Shown one piece after another: positions 54,678 to 63,620 of a DNA stretch of 64,000 bases. The stretch is from NCBI RefSeq assembly GCF_014701095.1, contig NZ_AP023439.1, positions 1,476,001-1,540,000 of the forward strand. Reading direction: 5' to 3'. The first letter of the stretch is position 1; each line of letters starts with the position of its first letter. Both the position numbers and the translations under genes were made by a program. A model generated the notes under the pieces. That model was given only the letters and a program-made list of their open reading frames with translations. It was not told the origin of the DNA and ran no database searches. The DNA is from Streptomyces tuirus (GTDB lineage Bacteria > Actinomycetota > Actinomycetes > Streptomycetales > Streptomycetaceae).

Positions 54678-55184
54678 ATGACTGCCGTACAAGCAGATCC
54701 GCAAATCGACCGCCCCTCGGTGGCTGACGGAGCCGCACTCTGGCGGATGGCGAAGGACTCGAAGGTTCTCGACCTGAACTCGTCCTACAGCTATCTGCTG
54801 TGGTGCCGCGACTTCGCCGCCACCTCGGCCGTCGCCCGCGACGAGCAGGGCGAGCCGATGGGGTTCATCACCGGGTACGTGCGGCCGGACAGCCCGCGCA
54901 CCCTGCTGGTCTGGCAGGTGGCGGTGGACGAGGCCCACCGCGGGCGCGGACTGGCCGCCGCGCTGCTCGACGGCCTGGTCGCACGGACCACGGCCGAGCT
55001 GGGGGTGACGACGATGGAGACCACCATCACCCCGGGCAACACCGCCTCGGAGCGCCTGTTCACGTCGTTCGCCGAGCGTCACGGCGCCCGGCTGGAGCGC
55101 GAGGTGCTGTTCGACACGGGCCTGTTCCCCGACGGGCCGCACGACGCAGAGGTGCTGTACCGCATCGGCCCCCTGCCCCACTGA
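54678..55184 (+). CDS. ectA: L-2,4-diaminobutyrate N-acetyltransferase
   Basis: A 168-residue GNAT that acetylates L-2,4-diaminobutyrate to the N-gamma-acetyl form. Family landmarks are LNSSYSYLLWCRDFAATSAV near the N-terminus and the acetyl-CoA loop VDEAHRGRGLAAALLDG. ATG at 54678. First gene of the ectABCD operon; ectB follows after 60 bp. Synthesises ectoine with EctB and EctC as an osmoprotectant. Confidence 0.97.
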   Translation: MTAVQADPQIDRPSVADGAALWRMAKDSKVLDLNSSYSYLLWCRDFAATSAVARDEQGEPMGFITGYVRPDSPRTLLVWQVAVDEAHRGRGLAAALLDGLVARTTAELGVTTMETTITPGNTASERLFTSFAERHGARLEREVLFDTGLFPDGPHDAEVLYRIGPLPH

Positions 55185-55244
55185 CTTTCCCGACGTCCCG
55201 CCCGACTCCCGCAGACTTCCCCACGCACCGAGGAGCGATTCTTC

Positions 55245-56516
55245 GTGACCATCACCCAGCCCGACCTGAGTGTCTTCGAGACCGTCGAGTCCGAGGTACG
55301 CAGCTACTGCCGCGGCTGGCCCACCGTCTTCGACCGTGCGGTGGGAAGCCGCATGTACGACGAGGACGGCCATGAGTACCTCGACTTCTTCGCCGGAGCG
55401 GGGTCACTGAACTACGGGCACAACAACCCGGTCCTGAAACGCGCGCTGATCGACTACCTGGAGCGGGACGGCGTCACGCACGGGCTCGACATGTCGACCA
55501 CCGCGAAGCGCACGTTCCTGGAGGCCTTCCAGAACCTGCTGCTGCGCCCGCGCGACCTGCCGTACAAGGTCATGTTCCCGGGCCCGACCGGCACCAATGC
55601 CGTGGAGGCCGCGCTGAAGCTGGCGCGCAAGGTGAAGGGGCGCGAGTCGATCGTGTCGTTCACCAACGCCTTCCACGGCATGTCGCTGGGCTCGCTGGCC
55701 GTCACCGGCAACGCCTTCAAGCGGGCCGGCGCCGGTATCCCGCTGGTGCACGGCACCCCGATGCCGTTCGACAACTACTTCGACGGCACGGTCGAGGACT
55801 TCCTGTGGTTCGAGCGGCTGCTGGAGGACCAGGGCTCCGGCCTCAACAAGCCGGCCGCCGTGATCGTCGAGACCGTGCAGGGCGAGGGCGGCATCAACGT
55901 GGCCCGGCCCGAGTGGCTGCGCGCCCTGTCCGAGCTGTGCGAGCGGCAGGACATGCTGCTGATCGTCGACGACATCCAGATGGGCTGCGGCCGTACCGGC
56001 GCCTTCTTCTCCTTCGAGGAGGCGGGCATCACGCCGGACATCGTCACCGTCTCGAAGTCGATCAGCGGTTATGGCATGCCCATGTCGCTGTGCCTGTTCA
56101 AGCCCGAGCTGGACGTCTGGGAGCCCGGCGAGCACAACGGCACCTTCCGCGGCAACAACCCCGCGTTCGTCACGGCCACCGCGACCCTGGAGACGTACTG
56201 GGCCGACGGCAGCGCGATGGAGAAGCAGACCCGCAAGCGCGGCGAGCAGGTCGAGCAGGCGCTGATCTCCATCACCGAGGAGAACCTGGCCGACGTGAAG
56301 GAGTACCGGGGCCGCGGCCTGGTGTGGGGCCTGGAGTTCCACGACAAGGCCCGCGCGGGCAAGGTCGCCAAGCGCGCCTTCGAGCTCGGACTGCTCATCG
56401 AGACGTCCGGCCCGGAGAGCGAGGTCGTGAAGATGCTCCCGGCCCTGACCATCACACCCGAGGAGCTGGACGAGGGCCTGAGCGTGCTGGCCCGCGCCGT
56501 CCGAGAGACCGCCTGA
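55245..56516 (+). CDS. ectB: diaminobutyrate-2-oxoglutarate aminotransferase
   Basis: A 423-residue class III aminotransferase making L-2,4-diaminobutyrate from aspartate semialdehyde and glutamate. PLP Lys in TVSKSISGYGMPM, cofactor loop GPTGTNAVEAALKLAR, and the acidic DDIQMGCGRTG motif before it. GTG at 55245 with AGGAGCGAT upstream. Normal EctB length. Confidence 0.97.
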   Translation: MTITQPDLSVFETVESEVRSYCRGWPTVFDRAVGSRMYDEDGHEYLDFFAGAGSLNYGHNNPVLKRALIDYLERDGVTHGLDMSTTAKRTFLEAFQNLLLRPRDLPYKVMFPGPTGTNAVEAALKLARKVKGRESIVSFTNAFHGMSLGSLAVTGNAFKRAGAGIPLVHGTPMPFDNYFDGTVEDFLWFERLLEDQGSGLNKPAAVIVETVQGEGGINVARPEWLRALSELCERQDMLLIVDDIQMGCGRTGAFFSFEEAGITPDIVTVSKSISGYGMPMSLCLFKPELDVWEPGEHNGTFRGNNPAFVTATATLETYWADGSAMEKQTRKRGEQVEQALISITEENLADVKEYRGRGLVWGLEFHDKARAGKVAKRAFELGLLIETSGPESEVVKMLPALTITPEELDEGLSVLARAVRETA

Positions 56517-56555
56517 CCAACCGAGCACCACTCAACTAGGAGGCATCGCAGCACC

Positions 56556-56954
56556 GTGATTGTCCGTTCGTTCAAGGAGATCGAAGGTACCGACCGGCAC
56601 GTGAAGGCGGCGTCCGGTACGTGGGAGAGCAAACGCATCGTCCTCGCCAAGGAGAAGGTCGGCTTCTCCCTGCACGAGACGATCCTGTATGCGGGTACGG
56701 AGACGTCGATGTGGTACGCGAACCACATCGAGGCCGTCGTCTGCACGGAGGGCGAGGCCGAGCTGACCGACCACGAGACCGGGCTGACGCACACCATCAC
56801 GCCCGGCACCATGTACCTCCTGGACGGGCACGAGAGGCACACGCTGCGGGTCAAGAAGGACTTCCGCTGCCTCTGCGTGTTCAACCCGCCCGTGACCGGA
56901 CGGGAGGACCACGACGAGAACGGCGTCTACCCGCTGCTCACCGAGGAGGTGTGA
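56556..56954 (+). CDS. ectC: L-ectoine synthase
   Basis: A 132-residue cupin-type dehydratase that cyclises N-gamma-acetyl-diaminobutyrate. Landmarks: [20 protein letters not shown] and [18 protein letters not shown], with the conserved Glu and metal-binding His. GTG at 56556 after CTAGGAGGCATCG, a strong SD. Part of a tight operon, 7 bp before ectD. Confidence 0.97.
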   Translation: MIVRSFKEIEGTDRHVKAASGTWESKRIVLAKEKVGFSLHETILYAGTETSMWYANHIEAVVCTEGEAELTDHETGLTHTITPGTMYLLDGHERHTLRVKKDFRCLCVFNPPVTGREDHDENGVYPLLTEEV

Positions 56955-56961
56955 CGTTTCC

Positions 56962-57870
56962 ATGACCGCCACCACCGACACCACCACCGGTATCCCCGAC
57001 CTCTACCCCAGTCGCGGTGCCGCCGAGGCGCTGACCCCGCGCCAGGACCCGGTCGTCTGGGGCGCACCCGACGCCCCGGGGCCGGTCTCCCCGGCCGACC
57101 TGCTGTCCTTCGAGCGCGACGGCTTCCTGGCCATCGACGAGCTCATCAGCGACGACGAGGTCGCGGTCTACCGCAACGAGCTCAACCGGCTGGTGCACGA
57201 CCCGGACATGCGGGCCGACGAGCGGTCGATCGTCGAGCCGAAGTCCAAGGAGATCCGCACGGTCTTCGAGGTGCACAAGATCAGCGAGGTGTTCGCCCGG
57301 CTGGTCCGCGACGAGCGGGTGGTCGGACGGGCGCGGCAGATCCTCGGTTCGGACGTGTACGTCCACCAGTCGCGGATCAACGTCAAGCCGGGGTTCGGCG
57401 CCAGTGGCTTCTACTGGCACTCGGACTTCGAGACGTGGCACGCCGAGGACGGTCTGCCGCGGATGCGCACGGTGTCGGTCTCGATCGCGCTGACCGAGAA
57501 CTTCGACACCAACGGCGGACTCATGATCATGCCGGGGTCGCACAAGACGTTCCTCGGGTGTGCGGGTGAGACGCCGAAGGACAACTACAAGAAGTCGCTG
57601 CAGATGCAGGACGCGGGCACGCCCTCGGACGAGGCGCTGACCCAGATGGCCACGCAGCACGGCATCAAGTTGTTCACGGGCAAGGCCGGATCGGCGACCT
57701 GGTTCGACTGCAACGCCATGCACGGCTCCGGCGACAACATCACCCCGTTCCCGCGCAGCAACGTGTTCATCGTGTTCAACAGTGTGGAGAACACGGCGGT
57801 GGAACCCTTCGCGGCGCCGGTGCGGCGACCGGAGTTCATTGGCGCGCGGGACTTCACGCCCGTGCGGTGA
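56962..57870 (+). CDS. ectD: ectoine 5-hydroxylase
   Basis: A 302-residue Fe(II)/2-oxoglutarate dioxygenase converting ectoine to 5-hydroxyectoine. Iron ligands are visible as the HxD pair in WHSDFETWHAEDG and a later His in MHGSGDN; the signature FYWHSDFETWHAEDGLPRMR is typical. ATG at 56962 after GGAGGTGTGACGTTTCC. A strong terminator follows the stop. Confidence 0.97.
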   Translation: MTATTDTTTGIPDLYPSRGAAEALTPRQDPVVWGAPDAPGPVSPADLLSFERDGFLAIDELISDDEVAVYRNELNRLVHDPDMRADERSIVEPKSKEIRTVFEVHKISEVFARLVRDERVVGRARQILGSDVYVHQSRINVKPGFGASGFYWHSDFETWHAEDGLPRMRTVSVSIALTENFDTNGGLMIMPGSHKTFLGCAGETPKDNYKKSLQMQDAGTPSDEALTQMATQHGIKLFTGKAGSATWFDCNAMHGSGDNITPFPRSNVFIVFNSVENTAVEPFAAPVRRPEFIGARDFTPVR

Positions 57871-57906
57871 CCGCCGGTCGGCCGTGAGACGGCCGTGACA
57901 GAGCTG

Positions 57907-57953
57907 CCGGGTGGGGCCTCCTCGTGTGGGACGGGAGGCCCCACCCGGTTTTT
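57907..57953 (+). terminator. intrinsic terminator of the ectoine operon
   Basis: Arms CCGGGTGGGGCCTCC (57907-57921) and GGAGGCCCCACCCGG (57934-57948) are fully complementary, followed by TTTTT (57949-57953). The next gene is convergent and ends at 57969 after a short TCATGCCG repeat (57954-57979). Confidence 0.9.
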
Positions 57954-57968
57954 CATGCCGTCATGCCG

Positions 57969-59021
57969 TCATGCCGTCAGGGCGTCCAGGAGCCGGTCGA
58001 CGTCCGCCGCGGTGTTGTAGAGGTGGAACGCCGCCCGCAGATTGCCGGCCCGGTCGGAGACCTCGATGCCCGCCCGGCTCAGCTCGCCCTGCCGGTGGCC
58101 GAGCCCGGGCACCGACACGATCGCCGAGCCCGGCGCGGGCACCGGCTCGTGGCCCAGCCCGGCGAGCCCGGCCCGGAACCGGTCCGCGAGGCCGACGTCG
58201 TGGGCGTGTACGACGTCGACGCCGATCTCCTCCAGCAGCTCCAGCGACGCACGCAGCCCGGCGTAGGTGAAGAGGGCCGGGCTGACATCGAACCGCCGTG
58301 CGGAGTGGGCGAGTTCCTCGACGGGGCCGTAGCAGCTGTCCCAGGGGCGTTCCCCGGCGACCCAGCCCGCGAGCAGCGGCGTGAGCCCGCCGAAGTCCCG
58401 CGGGGCGACGAAGAACGAGGCCCCGTGCGGGCCCAGCAGCCACTTGAATCCGACAGCGGCGAGGAAGTCGTCCGCGTCGGCGTCCATCGGCAGCCAGCCG
58501 GCCGACTGCGAGGCGTCGACGTAGGTACGGGCGCCATGGGCCCGGGCGGCGGCACGCACGGACGGCAGGTCGGCGAGGCGGCCGTCGGCGGACTGGGCGG
58601 CGCTGACCGCGACCAGCGCGGTGTCCGGGCGGACGGACTCGGCGAGCCGTTCCAGCGGCACGGCGCGCACCTTGAGGTCGCCGCGCGTGTGGAACGGGTT
58701 GACCAGCGAGGAGAAGTCGCCCTCCACCGTGAGGACTTCGGCCCCCGCGGGCAGCGAGGCGGCGATCAGCCCGCCGTACTCGGCGACCGAGGCACCGGTC
58801 GCGACGCGCTCGGCCGGAACGCCGGCCAGCCGGGCGAAGGACGCGCGGGCGGCCTCCACGTCCTCGTACAGGGGACCCAGCGGCGTGCCCTCGGCACGCA
58901 TCCGCACCGCCGACTGCACGGCGCCGACGGTCCGGGCGGGCAGGAGCCCGTTGCTCGCGGTGTTGAGGTAGGTGTGCTTCGGGGTGAACTCGGCACGGAC
59001 GAGGTTCTCGAAGGTCTCCAT
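57969..59021 (-). CDS. class V aminotransferase (kynureninase/Cys desulfurase-like fold)
   Basis: A 350-residue PLP enzyme. The Schiff-base Lys is in AAVGFKWLLGPHG, with TYVDASQSAGWLPMD and SVAEYGGLIAAS near the cofactor. ATG at 59021 (METFENLV); the frame extends 12 codons upstream to 59057 without an SD. Convergent with ectD across its terminator. The activity (aminotransferase, lyase or desulfurase) is not deducible. Confidence 0.85.
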   Translation of the reverse strand: METFENLVRAEFTPKHTYLNTASNGLLPARTVGAVQSAVRMRAEGTPLGPLYEDVEAARASFARLAGVPAERVATGASVAEYGGLIAASLPAGAEVLTVEGDFSSLVNPFHTRGDLKVRAVPLERLAESVRPDTALVAVSAAQSADGRLADLPSVRAAARAHGARTYVDASQSAGWLPMDADADDFLAAVGFKWLLGPHGASFFVAPRDFGGLTPLLAGWVAGERPWDSCYGPVEELAHSARRFDVSPALFTYAGLRASLELLEEIGVDVVHAHDVGLADRFRAGLAGLGHEPVPAPGSAIVSVPGLGHRQGELSRAGIEVSDRAGNLRAAFHLYNTAADVDRLLDALTA

Positions 59022-59117
59022 GGGTCCACTCTGCGTCCCCGGGATCTCCCCGTCCATTGCCGATTTCTGCGTGACGCCGCTAAGGAGCGCTTATGAGTGG
59101 GCTCCGACCTGGGCGTT

Positions 59118-59834
59118 TCAGCGCTGGGGCACGGCGCAGCCGTCCGGGCCGCAGGCGTCCGCGTCGTCGCCGCCGTCGACGATCTTCAGCGGCGAGGCCT
59201 CGCCGTACGCCTGGGCGAGGGCCCGGGCGAAGACCTCGGCGGGCTGGGCACCGGAGACGCCGTACTTGCGGTCGAGGACGAAGAAGGGCACCCCGTTCGC
59301 CCCGAGCTGCGCGGCCTCGCGCTCGTCGGCGCGGACCTCGTCGGCGTACGCGCCCGGGTCGGCGAGCACCGCGCGCACGGCGTCCGGGTCGAGACCGGCG
59401 GCCGAGGCGAGCTCCACCAGCCGCTCGTCGTCGTTGAAGACGGACCGCTCCTCGGCGAAGTTGGCCCGGTAGAGCAGGTCGAGCAGCTGCTCCTGGCGGC
59501 CCTGGTCCTTGGCGAAGTGCAGCAGGCGGTGCATGTCGAAGGTGCTGCCGTGGTCGCGGCCCCGGGTGCGGTAGTCGAGGCCCTCCGCCGACGCCTGGGC
59601 GCCCAGGTTGTCCTCCCCGGCCTCGGCCTGCGCGGCGCTCATCCCGTACTTCTTGGTGAGCATCGTGATCACGGGCTGGATGTCGTCCTTGGCGCGGCCG
59701 GGGTCCAGCTCGAAGGAGCGGTGCACGACCTCGACCTCGTCGCGGTGCGGGAAGTCCCGCAGCGCCTTGTCGAAGCGGGCCTTGCCCACATAGCACCAGG
59801 GGCAGGCGATGTCGCTCCAGATCTCGACGCGCAT
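59118..59834 (-). CDS. DsbA-family oxidoreductase (FrnE type)
   Basis: A 238-residue cytoplasmic thioredoxin-fold protein. Active site CPWC in EIWSDIACPWCYVGK and the cis-Pro region NGVPFFVLDRKYGVSGAQ are clear. The FrnE family has also been linked to polyketide and stress functions. ATG at 59834 with AGAGAG upstream. A short Cys pair near the C-terminus (ACGPDGC) is noteworthy. No signal peptide. Confidence 0.93.
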   Translation of the reverse strand: MRVEIWSDIACPWCYVGKARFDKALRDFPHRDEVEVVHRSFELDPGRAKDDIQPVITMLTKKYGMSAAQAEAGEDNLGAQASAEGLDYRTRGRDHGSTFDMHRLLHFAKDQGRQEQLLDLLYRANFAEERSVFNDDERLVELASAAGLDPDAVRAVLADPGAYADEVRADEREAAQLGANGVPFFVLDRKYGVSGAQPAEVFARALAQAYGEASPLKIVDGGDDADACGPDGCAVPQR

Positions 59835-59908
59835 GTCTCGGCTCTCTCCAGGTCGTACGGGTACGGAGACTCCCTCCGCCGAGTGGATGAACGTTCAAGC
59901 AGCTGGGT

Positions 59909-60403
59909 TCATTCCCCGGCCAGGGCGAGACGCATCCGCAGATGGTGAGCCCCCGGGTCGACCGGTTCCGGGACCCAACCCTGCCGCCGGTAGAACCCCT
60001 GCGCCCGCAGATTGTCGACGTGCACGTCGAGCACGGCCGTCCGCCTGCCGTCGGCCCGCCATTCCTCCACACAGGCCGCGTGCAGGGCGGTGCCGACGCC
60101 GGCGCGCCAGTGGCCGGGATCGACGTGGAACTGGAAGAGCTTCACGGTGTCCGCCGCGGCGTCCTCGGGGGTGCGGAAGGAGGCCAGGCCGACGATGCGG
60201 CCCGCTTCCACGACGCACAGCACACGGCCGTCCGGCCGGGTGAGGGCAGTGCGCCAGGATGCGGACCAGTCGGTGCCGTCCTGCGGCACCCCGTCGGGGT
60301 AGTACGTGGCCCGGGCCCGGGCGTGCAGCGCGACGACGTCCGCCACCTCGGCGGGCAGGACGGTGCGGATCACACGGTCGGGGATCACTCGGTCGTTGAT
60401 CAT
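59909..60403 (-). CDS. GNAT-family N-acetyltransferase
   Basis: A 164-residue GNAT. Acetyl-CoA loop is FHVDPGHWRAGVGTALHAA with the R/Q-x-x-G-x-G/A pattern degenerate (R-A-G-V-G-T), plus GFYRRQGW near the C-terminus. Start is the ATG at 60403 (MINDRVIPD), preceded by TCCGTTGC only. Substrate not predictable. 46 bp downstream of the DUF1349 gene. Confidence 0.88.
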   Translation of the reverse strand: MINDRVIPDRVIRTVLPAEVADVVALHARARATYYPDGVPQDGTDWSASWRTALTRPDGRVLCVVEAGRIVGLASFRTPEDAAADTVKLFQFHVDPGHWRAGVGTALHAACVEEWRADGRRTAVLDVHVDNLRAQGFYRRQGWVPEPVDPGAHHLRMRLALAGE

Positions 60404-60449
60404 GCAACGGAGGACGAGAGAGCCCGGGGCCGCGGTTCCCGGCCCGGCC

Positions 60450-61058
60450 TCAGCTTCCGTCGCGCAGGTCGTTCGGCCAGGACGGCCTGAACTCGATGTG
60501 GTCGTACGTCACCACGCAGCCCTCCCCCATCGGGGACTGGGTCATGAAGCCGACCAGGGCCGCGCCGGTCTCCTTCTCGTCGCCGAGGGTGAAGAGGCGG
60601 ACGAAGGTCCAGCGTTCGCCGTCCCGGGAGGCGTGGAAGGCGAAGGCCCGGCCGGTGCGGCTGATCCGAAGCCAGACGGAACTGCCGTCCACAGTGAAGG
60701 AGTTGGCGTCGTCGGAGTGCCCCCGGGTGACCACCGTACAGACGGTGGGGACGTCCGGGGAGTACTCCAGACAGAGCTTGGCCCAGGCCCGCTCCCCCAC
60801 GTGGACGTAGAGCACCCCGGCGTCGAAGGCCGCGCCGAACCCGACGGTGACCTTGGCGATCAGCTGGAAGTCCCCTTCGGGCGCCCCGAGCAGCCGGGGC
60901 GCGTCGGAAGCGGGGTCCAGCCCCTCCCCGGTGGGCGGCACGAACCGATCCTGCCGCGCCCCGGCCCACCCGGTGAGCACGCCGTCCTCGTAGGACCAGT
61001 GGCCGTCGGGCCCGTACGTACGCAGACCGAAAGGAAGTTCGGGAAGTTCGAGATCCAT
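60450..61058 (-). CDS. DUF1349 (concanavalin-like) protein
   Basis: A 202-residue protein with the beta-sandwich DUF1349 domain, including GDFQLIAKVTVGFGAAFDAGVLY and AFHASRDGERWTFVRLF. Such proteins resemble concanavalin-type lectins or glucanase modules. ATG at 61058 (MDLELPELPFG) preceded by a modest SD; the track to 61082 is non-conserved. No signal peptide, so cytosolic. Function unknown. Confidence 0.85.
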   Translation of the reverse strand: MDLELPELPFGLRTYGPDGHWSYEDGVLTGWAGARQDRFVPPTGEGLDPASDAPRLLGAPEGDFQLIAKVTVGFGAAFDAGVLYVHVGERAWAKLCLEYSPDVPTVCTVVTRGHSDDANSFTVDGSSVWLRISRTGRAFAFHASRDGERWTFVRLFTLGDEKETGAALVGFMTQSPMGEGCVVTYDHIEFRPSWPNDLRDGS

Positions 61059-61082
61059 TCGACCGAGTCTTTCAGGTCCCAC

Positions 61083-61148
61083 CGTCAGGGGCGCGGGACT
61101 GTGTCAATTTGCGGCTCCGCCGCGTGGGCGCGATCAACCACAACGAAC
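61083..61148 (-). repeat. dispersed Streptomyces intergenic repeat, copy B
   Basis: On the minus strand reads GATCGCGCCCACGCGGCGGA and ends CCGCGCCCCTGACG, matching 5343-5402 along about 60 bp. It lies between the aldehyde dehydrogenase stop (61182) and the DUF1349 gene, and may act as a terminator/processing element through its hairpin. Confidence 0.75.
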
Positions 61149-61181
61149 CGGCAGACCGCGGATCACCGCACCCCCACGGCG

Positions 61182-62711
61182 CTAACGCTCCAAACGCCCG
61201 TTGAACCGACGAGGCAGACCCAGCGGGTTCTCGTCCCGCAGCTCCACCGGCAGCAACGCCTCCGGGGCGTTCTGATAGGCAACCGGCCGCATCCACCGCT
61301 CGATCGCCGTCCCGCCCACCGACGTGGACGTCGACGTCGTGGCCGGGTACGGCCCACCGTGGTGCTGAGCCGCCGCGACGGCGACACCCGTCGGCCAGCC
61401 GTTCACCAACACCCGCCCCGCCAGCGGCGTCAGCTCCGCGAGGATCTCCGCACCGCGGCCCTCGCCCGCGGCCTCCTCCTCGGACAGCTGCACCGTCGCC
61501 GTGAGGTTCCCCGGCAGGCGCGACAACACCGCCTTCACCTCGGTCTCGTCCTCGTAGCGGGCCACCACGGTGACCGGCCCGAAGCACTCCTCCAGGAGCA
61601 GGTCGTGCTCGCCCTCCGCGGCCAGCCTGCTCGCCGGCACCGTAAGGAACCCCGCGCTGACGGTGTGCTCGCCGCCCGCGCCGGGGGTGACCGGGGAGTC
61701 GACGTCGGGCAGTTCGGCCCGCTCGGCGACGCCGGCCACGAAGTTGTCGCGCATGCGGTGGTCGAGCAGGACCCCGGCGTCGGTGTCGCTGACGGCGTCC
61801 GTCAGCGACTTCAGCAGGGCGTCGCCCGCGGCACCGGCCGGCGCGAGGACGAGACCCGGCTTCACGCAGAACTGGCCGACGCCCAGCGTCATCGAACCGG
61901 CGAGCCCGGCGCCGATCGCCTCGGCCCGCTCGGCCGCCGCGGCCTCCGTGACGACGACCGGGTTCAGCGAGCCCAGCTCGCCGTGGAAGGGGATCGGGAC
62001 CGGGCGGGCCGCCGCCGCGTCGAAGAGGGCGCGGCCACCGCGCACGGAGCCGGTGAAGCCGGCCGCCGCGACCAGCGGGTGCTTGATCAGCTCGACGCCC
62101 GCCTCGAAGCCGTGGACCAAGCCCACGACGCCCTCGGGGACGTCGTGCCGGGCGGCGGCGCGGCGCAGCACCTTGGCGACGTACTCGGACAGGGCCGGGT
62201 GGTCCGGGTGGGACTTGACGACGACCGGGCAGCCGGCCGCGAGGGCGCTCGCGGTGTCGCCGCCCGCGACCGAGAAGGCGAAGGGGAAGTTCGACGCCGC
62301 GTAGACGGCGACGACGCCCAGCGGCACCTTGTAACGGCGCAGGTCGGGGATGGGCGGGGTCGCGGTGTCGTCGGGGTGGTTGATGACGACGTCGAGGAAG
62401 GCGCCCTCGTCGACGATGTCCGCGAAGGCGCGCAGCTGGTAGCAGGTGCGGGCGAGCTCGCCGGTCAGCCGGACCGGGCCGAGCGCGGTCTCGGCGTCGG
62501 CGGTCTCGACGAGACCGCCCCTGGCCGTCTCCAGCTCGTCGGCGGCGGTGCGCAGGAAGGCCGCGCGGACCGTGCGGTCGGCGAGGGCGCCGCGTGCCTC
62601 GTGCGCGGCGCGGACGGCGGCGTCGACCTCCTGGGCTGTGGCCTCCACCGCAACCTGCTCACGCTGCTTCCCGGTTCGGGGGTCGACACTCCAGACTGGT
62701 GCTGCTGCCAC
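61182..62711 (-). CDS. aldehyde dehydrogenase (NADP+), alpha-ketoglutarate-semialdehyde type
   Basis: A 509-residue ALDH. Landmarks: AASNFPFAFSVAGGDTASAL (cofactor), GFTGSVRGGRAL, FHGELGSLNPVVV (Glu) and GQFCVKPGLVL with the catalytic Cys. Resembles ketoglutarate semialdehyde dehydrogenases of sugar-acid catabolism. GTG at 62711 with GGAGGG 8 nt upstream fixes the start; the upstream ATG has no SD. Divergent from the IclR gene, so likely its target. Confidence 0.92.
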   Translation of the reverse strand: MAAAPVWSVDPRTGKQREQVAVEATAQEVDAAVRAAHEARGALADRTVRAAFLRTAADELETARGGLVETADAETALGPVRLTGELARTCYQLRAFADIVDEGAFLDVVINHPDDTATPPIPDLRRYKVPLGVVAVYAASNFPFAFSVAGGDTASALAAGCPVVVKSHPDHPALSEYVAKVLRRAAARHDVPEGVVGLVHGFEAGVELIKHPLVAAAGFTGSVRGGRALFDAAAARPVPIPFHGELGSLNPVVVTEAAAAERAEAIGAGLAGSMTLGVGQFCVKPGLVLAPAGAAGDALLKSLTDAVSDTDAGVLLDHRMRDNFVAGVAERAELPDVDSPVTPGAGGEHTVSAGFLTVPASRLAAEGEHDLLLEECFGPVTVVARYEDETEVKAVLSRLPGNLTATVQLSEEEAAGEGRGAEILAELTPLAGRVLVNGWPTGVAVAAAQHHGGPYPATTSTSTSVGGTAIERWMRPVAYQNAPEALLPVELRDENPLGLPRRFNGRLER

Positions 62712-62763
62712 CGCGGGTCCCTCCACACATGTATTGCCGCAGTACTGGGTCACCCACCAGGGG

Positions 62764-62781
62764 CGTTCGATATACTGAACG
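62764..62781. promoter_or_regulatory. palindrome overlapping divergent promoters (IclR operator candidate)
   Basis: CGTTC-GATATACT-GAACG. It contains a -10-like TATACT (62771-62776) toward the IclR gene and lies 52 bp from the ALDH start and 62 bp from the IclR start. The type and spacing fit an IclR operator. Confidence 0.55.
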
Positions 62782-62843
62782 CTGTCTCTGATGATGAATA
62801 CGCTGTGGAGACTATTTCCCGTCCAACGAAGGGGTCAAGGGCG

Positions 62844-63617
62844 ATGTCGGCTGGCGAGACGGGCGGCGGGGCGCAGGTCAAGTCCGCGGTGAGAACGGTT
62901 GAACTGCTCGAATACTTCGCCGGAAGCCCCGGCATGCACTCCCTCGCGGCGGTCCAGGAGGCCGTGGGGTATCCCAAGTCCAGCCTCTACATGCTGCTGC
63001 GCACTCTGGTCGAACTGGGCTGGGTGGAGACGGACGCGACGGGCACGCGGTACGGCATCGGCGTGCGGGCCCTGCTGGTCGGCACGTCGTACATCGACGG
63101 TGACGAGGTCGTCGCGGCGGCCCGCCCGACCCTGGACCGGCTCTCGGACGACACGACCGAGACGATCCACCTCGCCCGCCTCGACGGCACGAACGTCGTC
63201 TATCTGGCCACCCGCCAGTCCCAGCACTATCTGCGTCCCTTCACCCGGGTCGGCCGCCGGCTGCCGGCGCACTCCACGTCCCTCGGCAAGGCGCTGCTGA
63301 GCACGTACTCGGACGAGCAGGTGCGCAAGATGCTCCCTGAGACGCTGCCCGCGCTGACCGAGCACACGATCACCGACCGGGAGAAGCTCATCGAGGAGCT
63401 GCACCAGGTGCGGGACCAGGGCTTCGCGGTGGACCGCGAGGAGAACACGCTGGGGCTGCGCTGCTTCGGTGTGGCGATCCCGTACCGCACCCCGGCGCGC
63501 GACGCGATCAGCTGCTCCGTGCCGGTGGCGCGGCTGACCCCGGCGCACGAACAACTGGTCAAGGACGCCCTCTTCGACGCACGGGACCGGCTGACACTGG
63601 CCACCCGTAGGCTCTGA
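62844..63617 (+). CDS. IclR-family transcriptional regulator
   Basis: A 257-residue regulator. N-terminal winged helix (about residues 12-75; SAVRTVELLEYFAGSPGMHS, PKSSLYMLLRTLVELGWV) and a C-terminal IclR effector domain (about 90-250) with RVGRRLPAHSTSLGKALLS and the Cys-containing ISCSVPVARL. ATG at 62844 after AAGGGGTCAAGGGCG. Probably controls the divergent aldehyde dehydrogenase and itself through the palindrome at 62764. Effector likely a sugar-acid catabolite. Confidence 0.93.
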   Translation: MSAGETGGGAQVKSAVRTVELLEYFAGSPGMHSLAAVQEAVGYPKSSLYMLLRTLVELGWVETDATGTRYGIGVRALLVGTSYIDGDEVVAAARPTLDRLSDDTTETIHLARLDGTNVVYLATRQSQHYLRPFTRVGRRLPAHSTSLGKALLSTYSDEQVRKMLPETLPALTEHTITDREKLIEELHQVRDQGFAVDREENTLGLRCFGVAIPYRTPARDAISCSVPVARLTPAHEQLVKDALFDARDRLTLATRRL

Positions 63618-63620
63618 GAC

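Noticed and set aside
57954..57979. TCATGCCG tandem repeat after the ectoine terminator
   Set aside because: Three 8-bp units at the stop of the convergent gene; probably simple slippage with no evident function.
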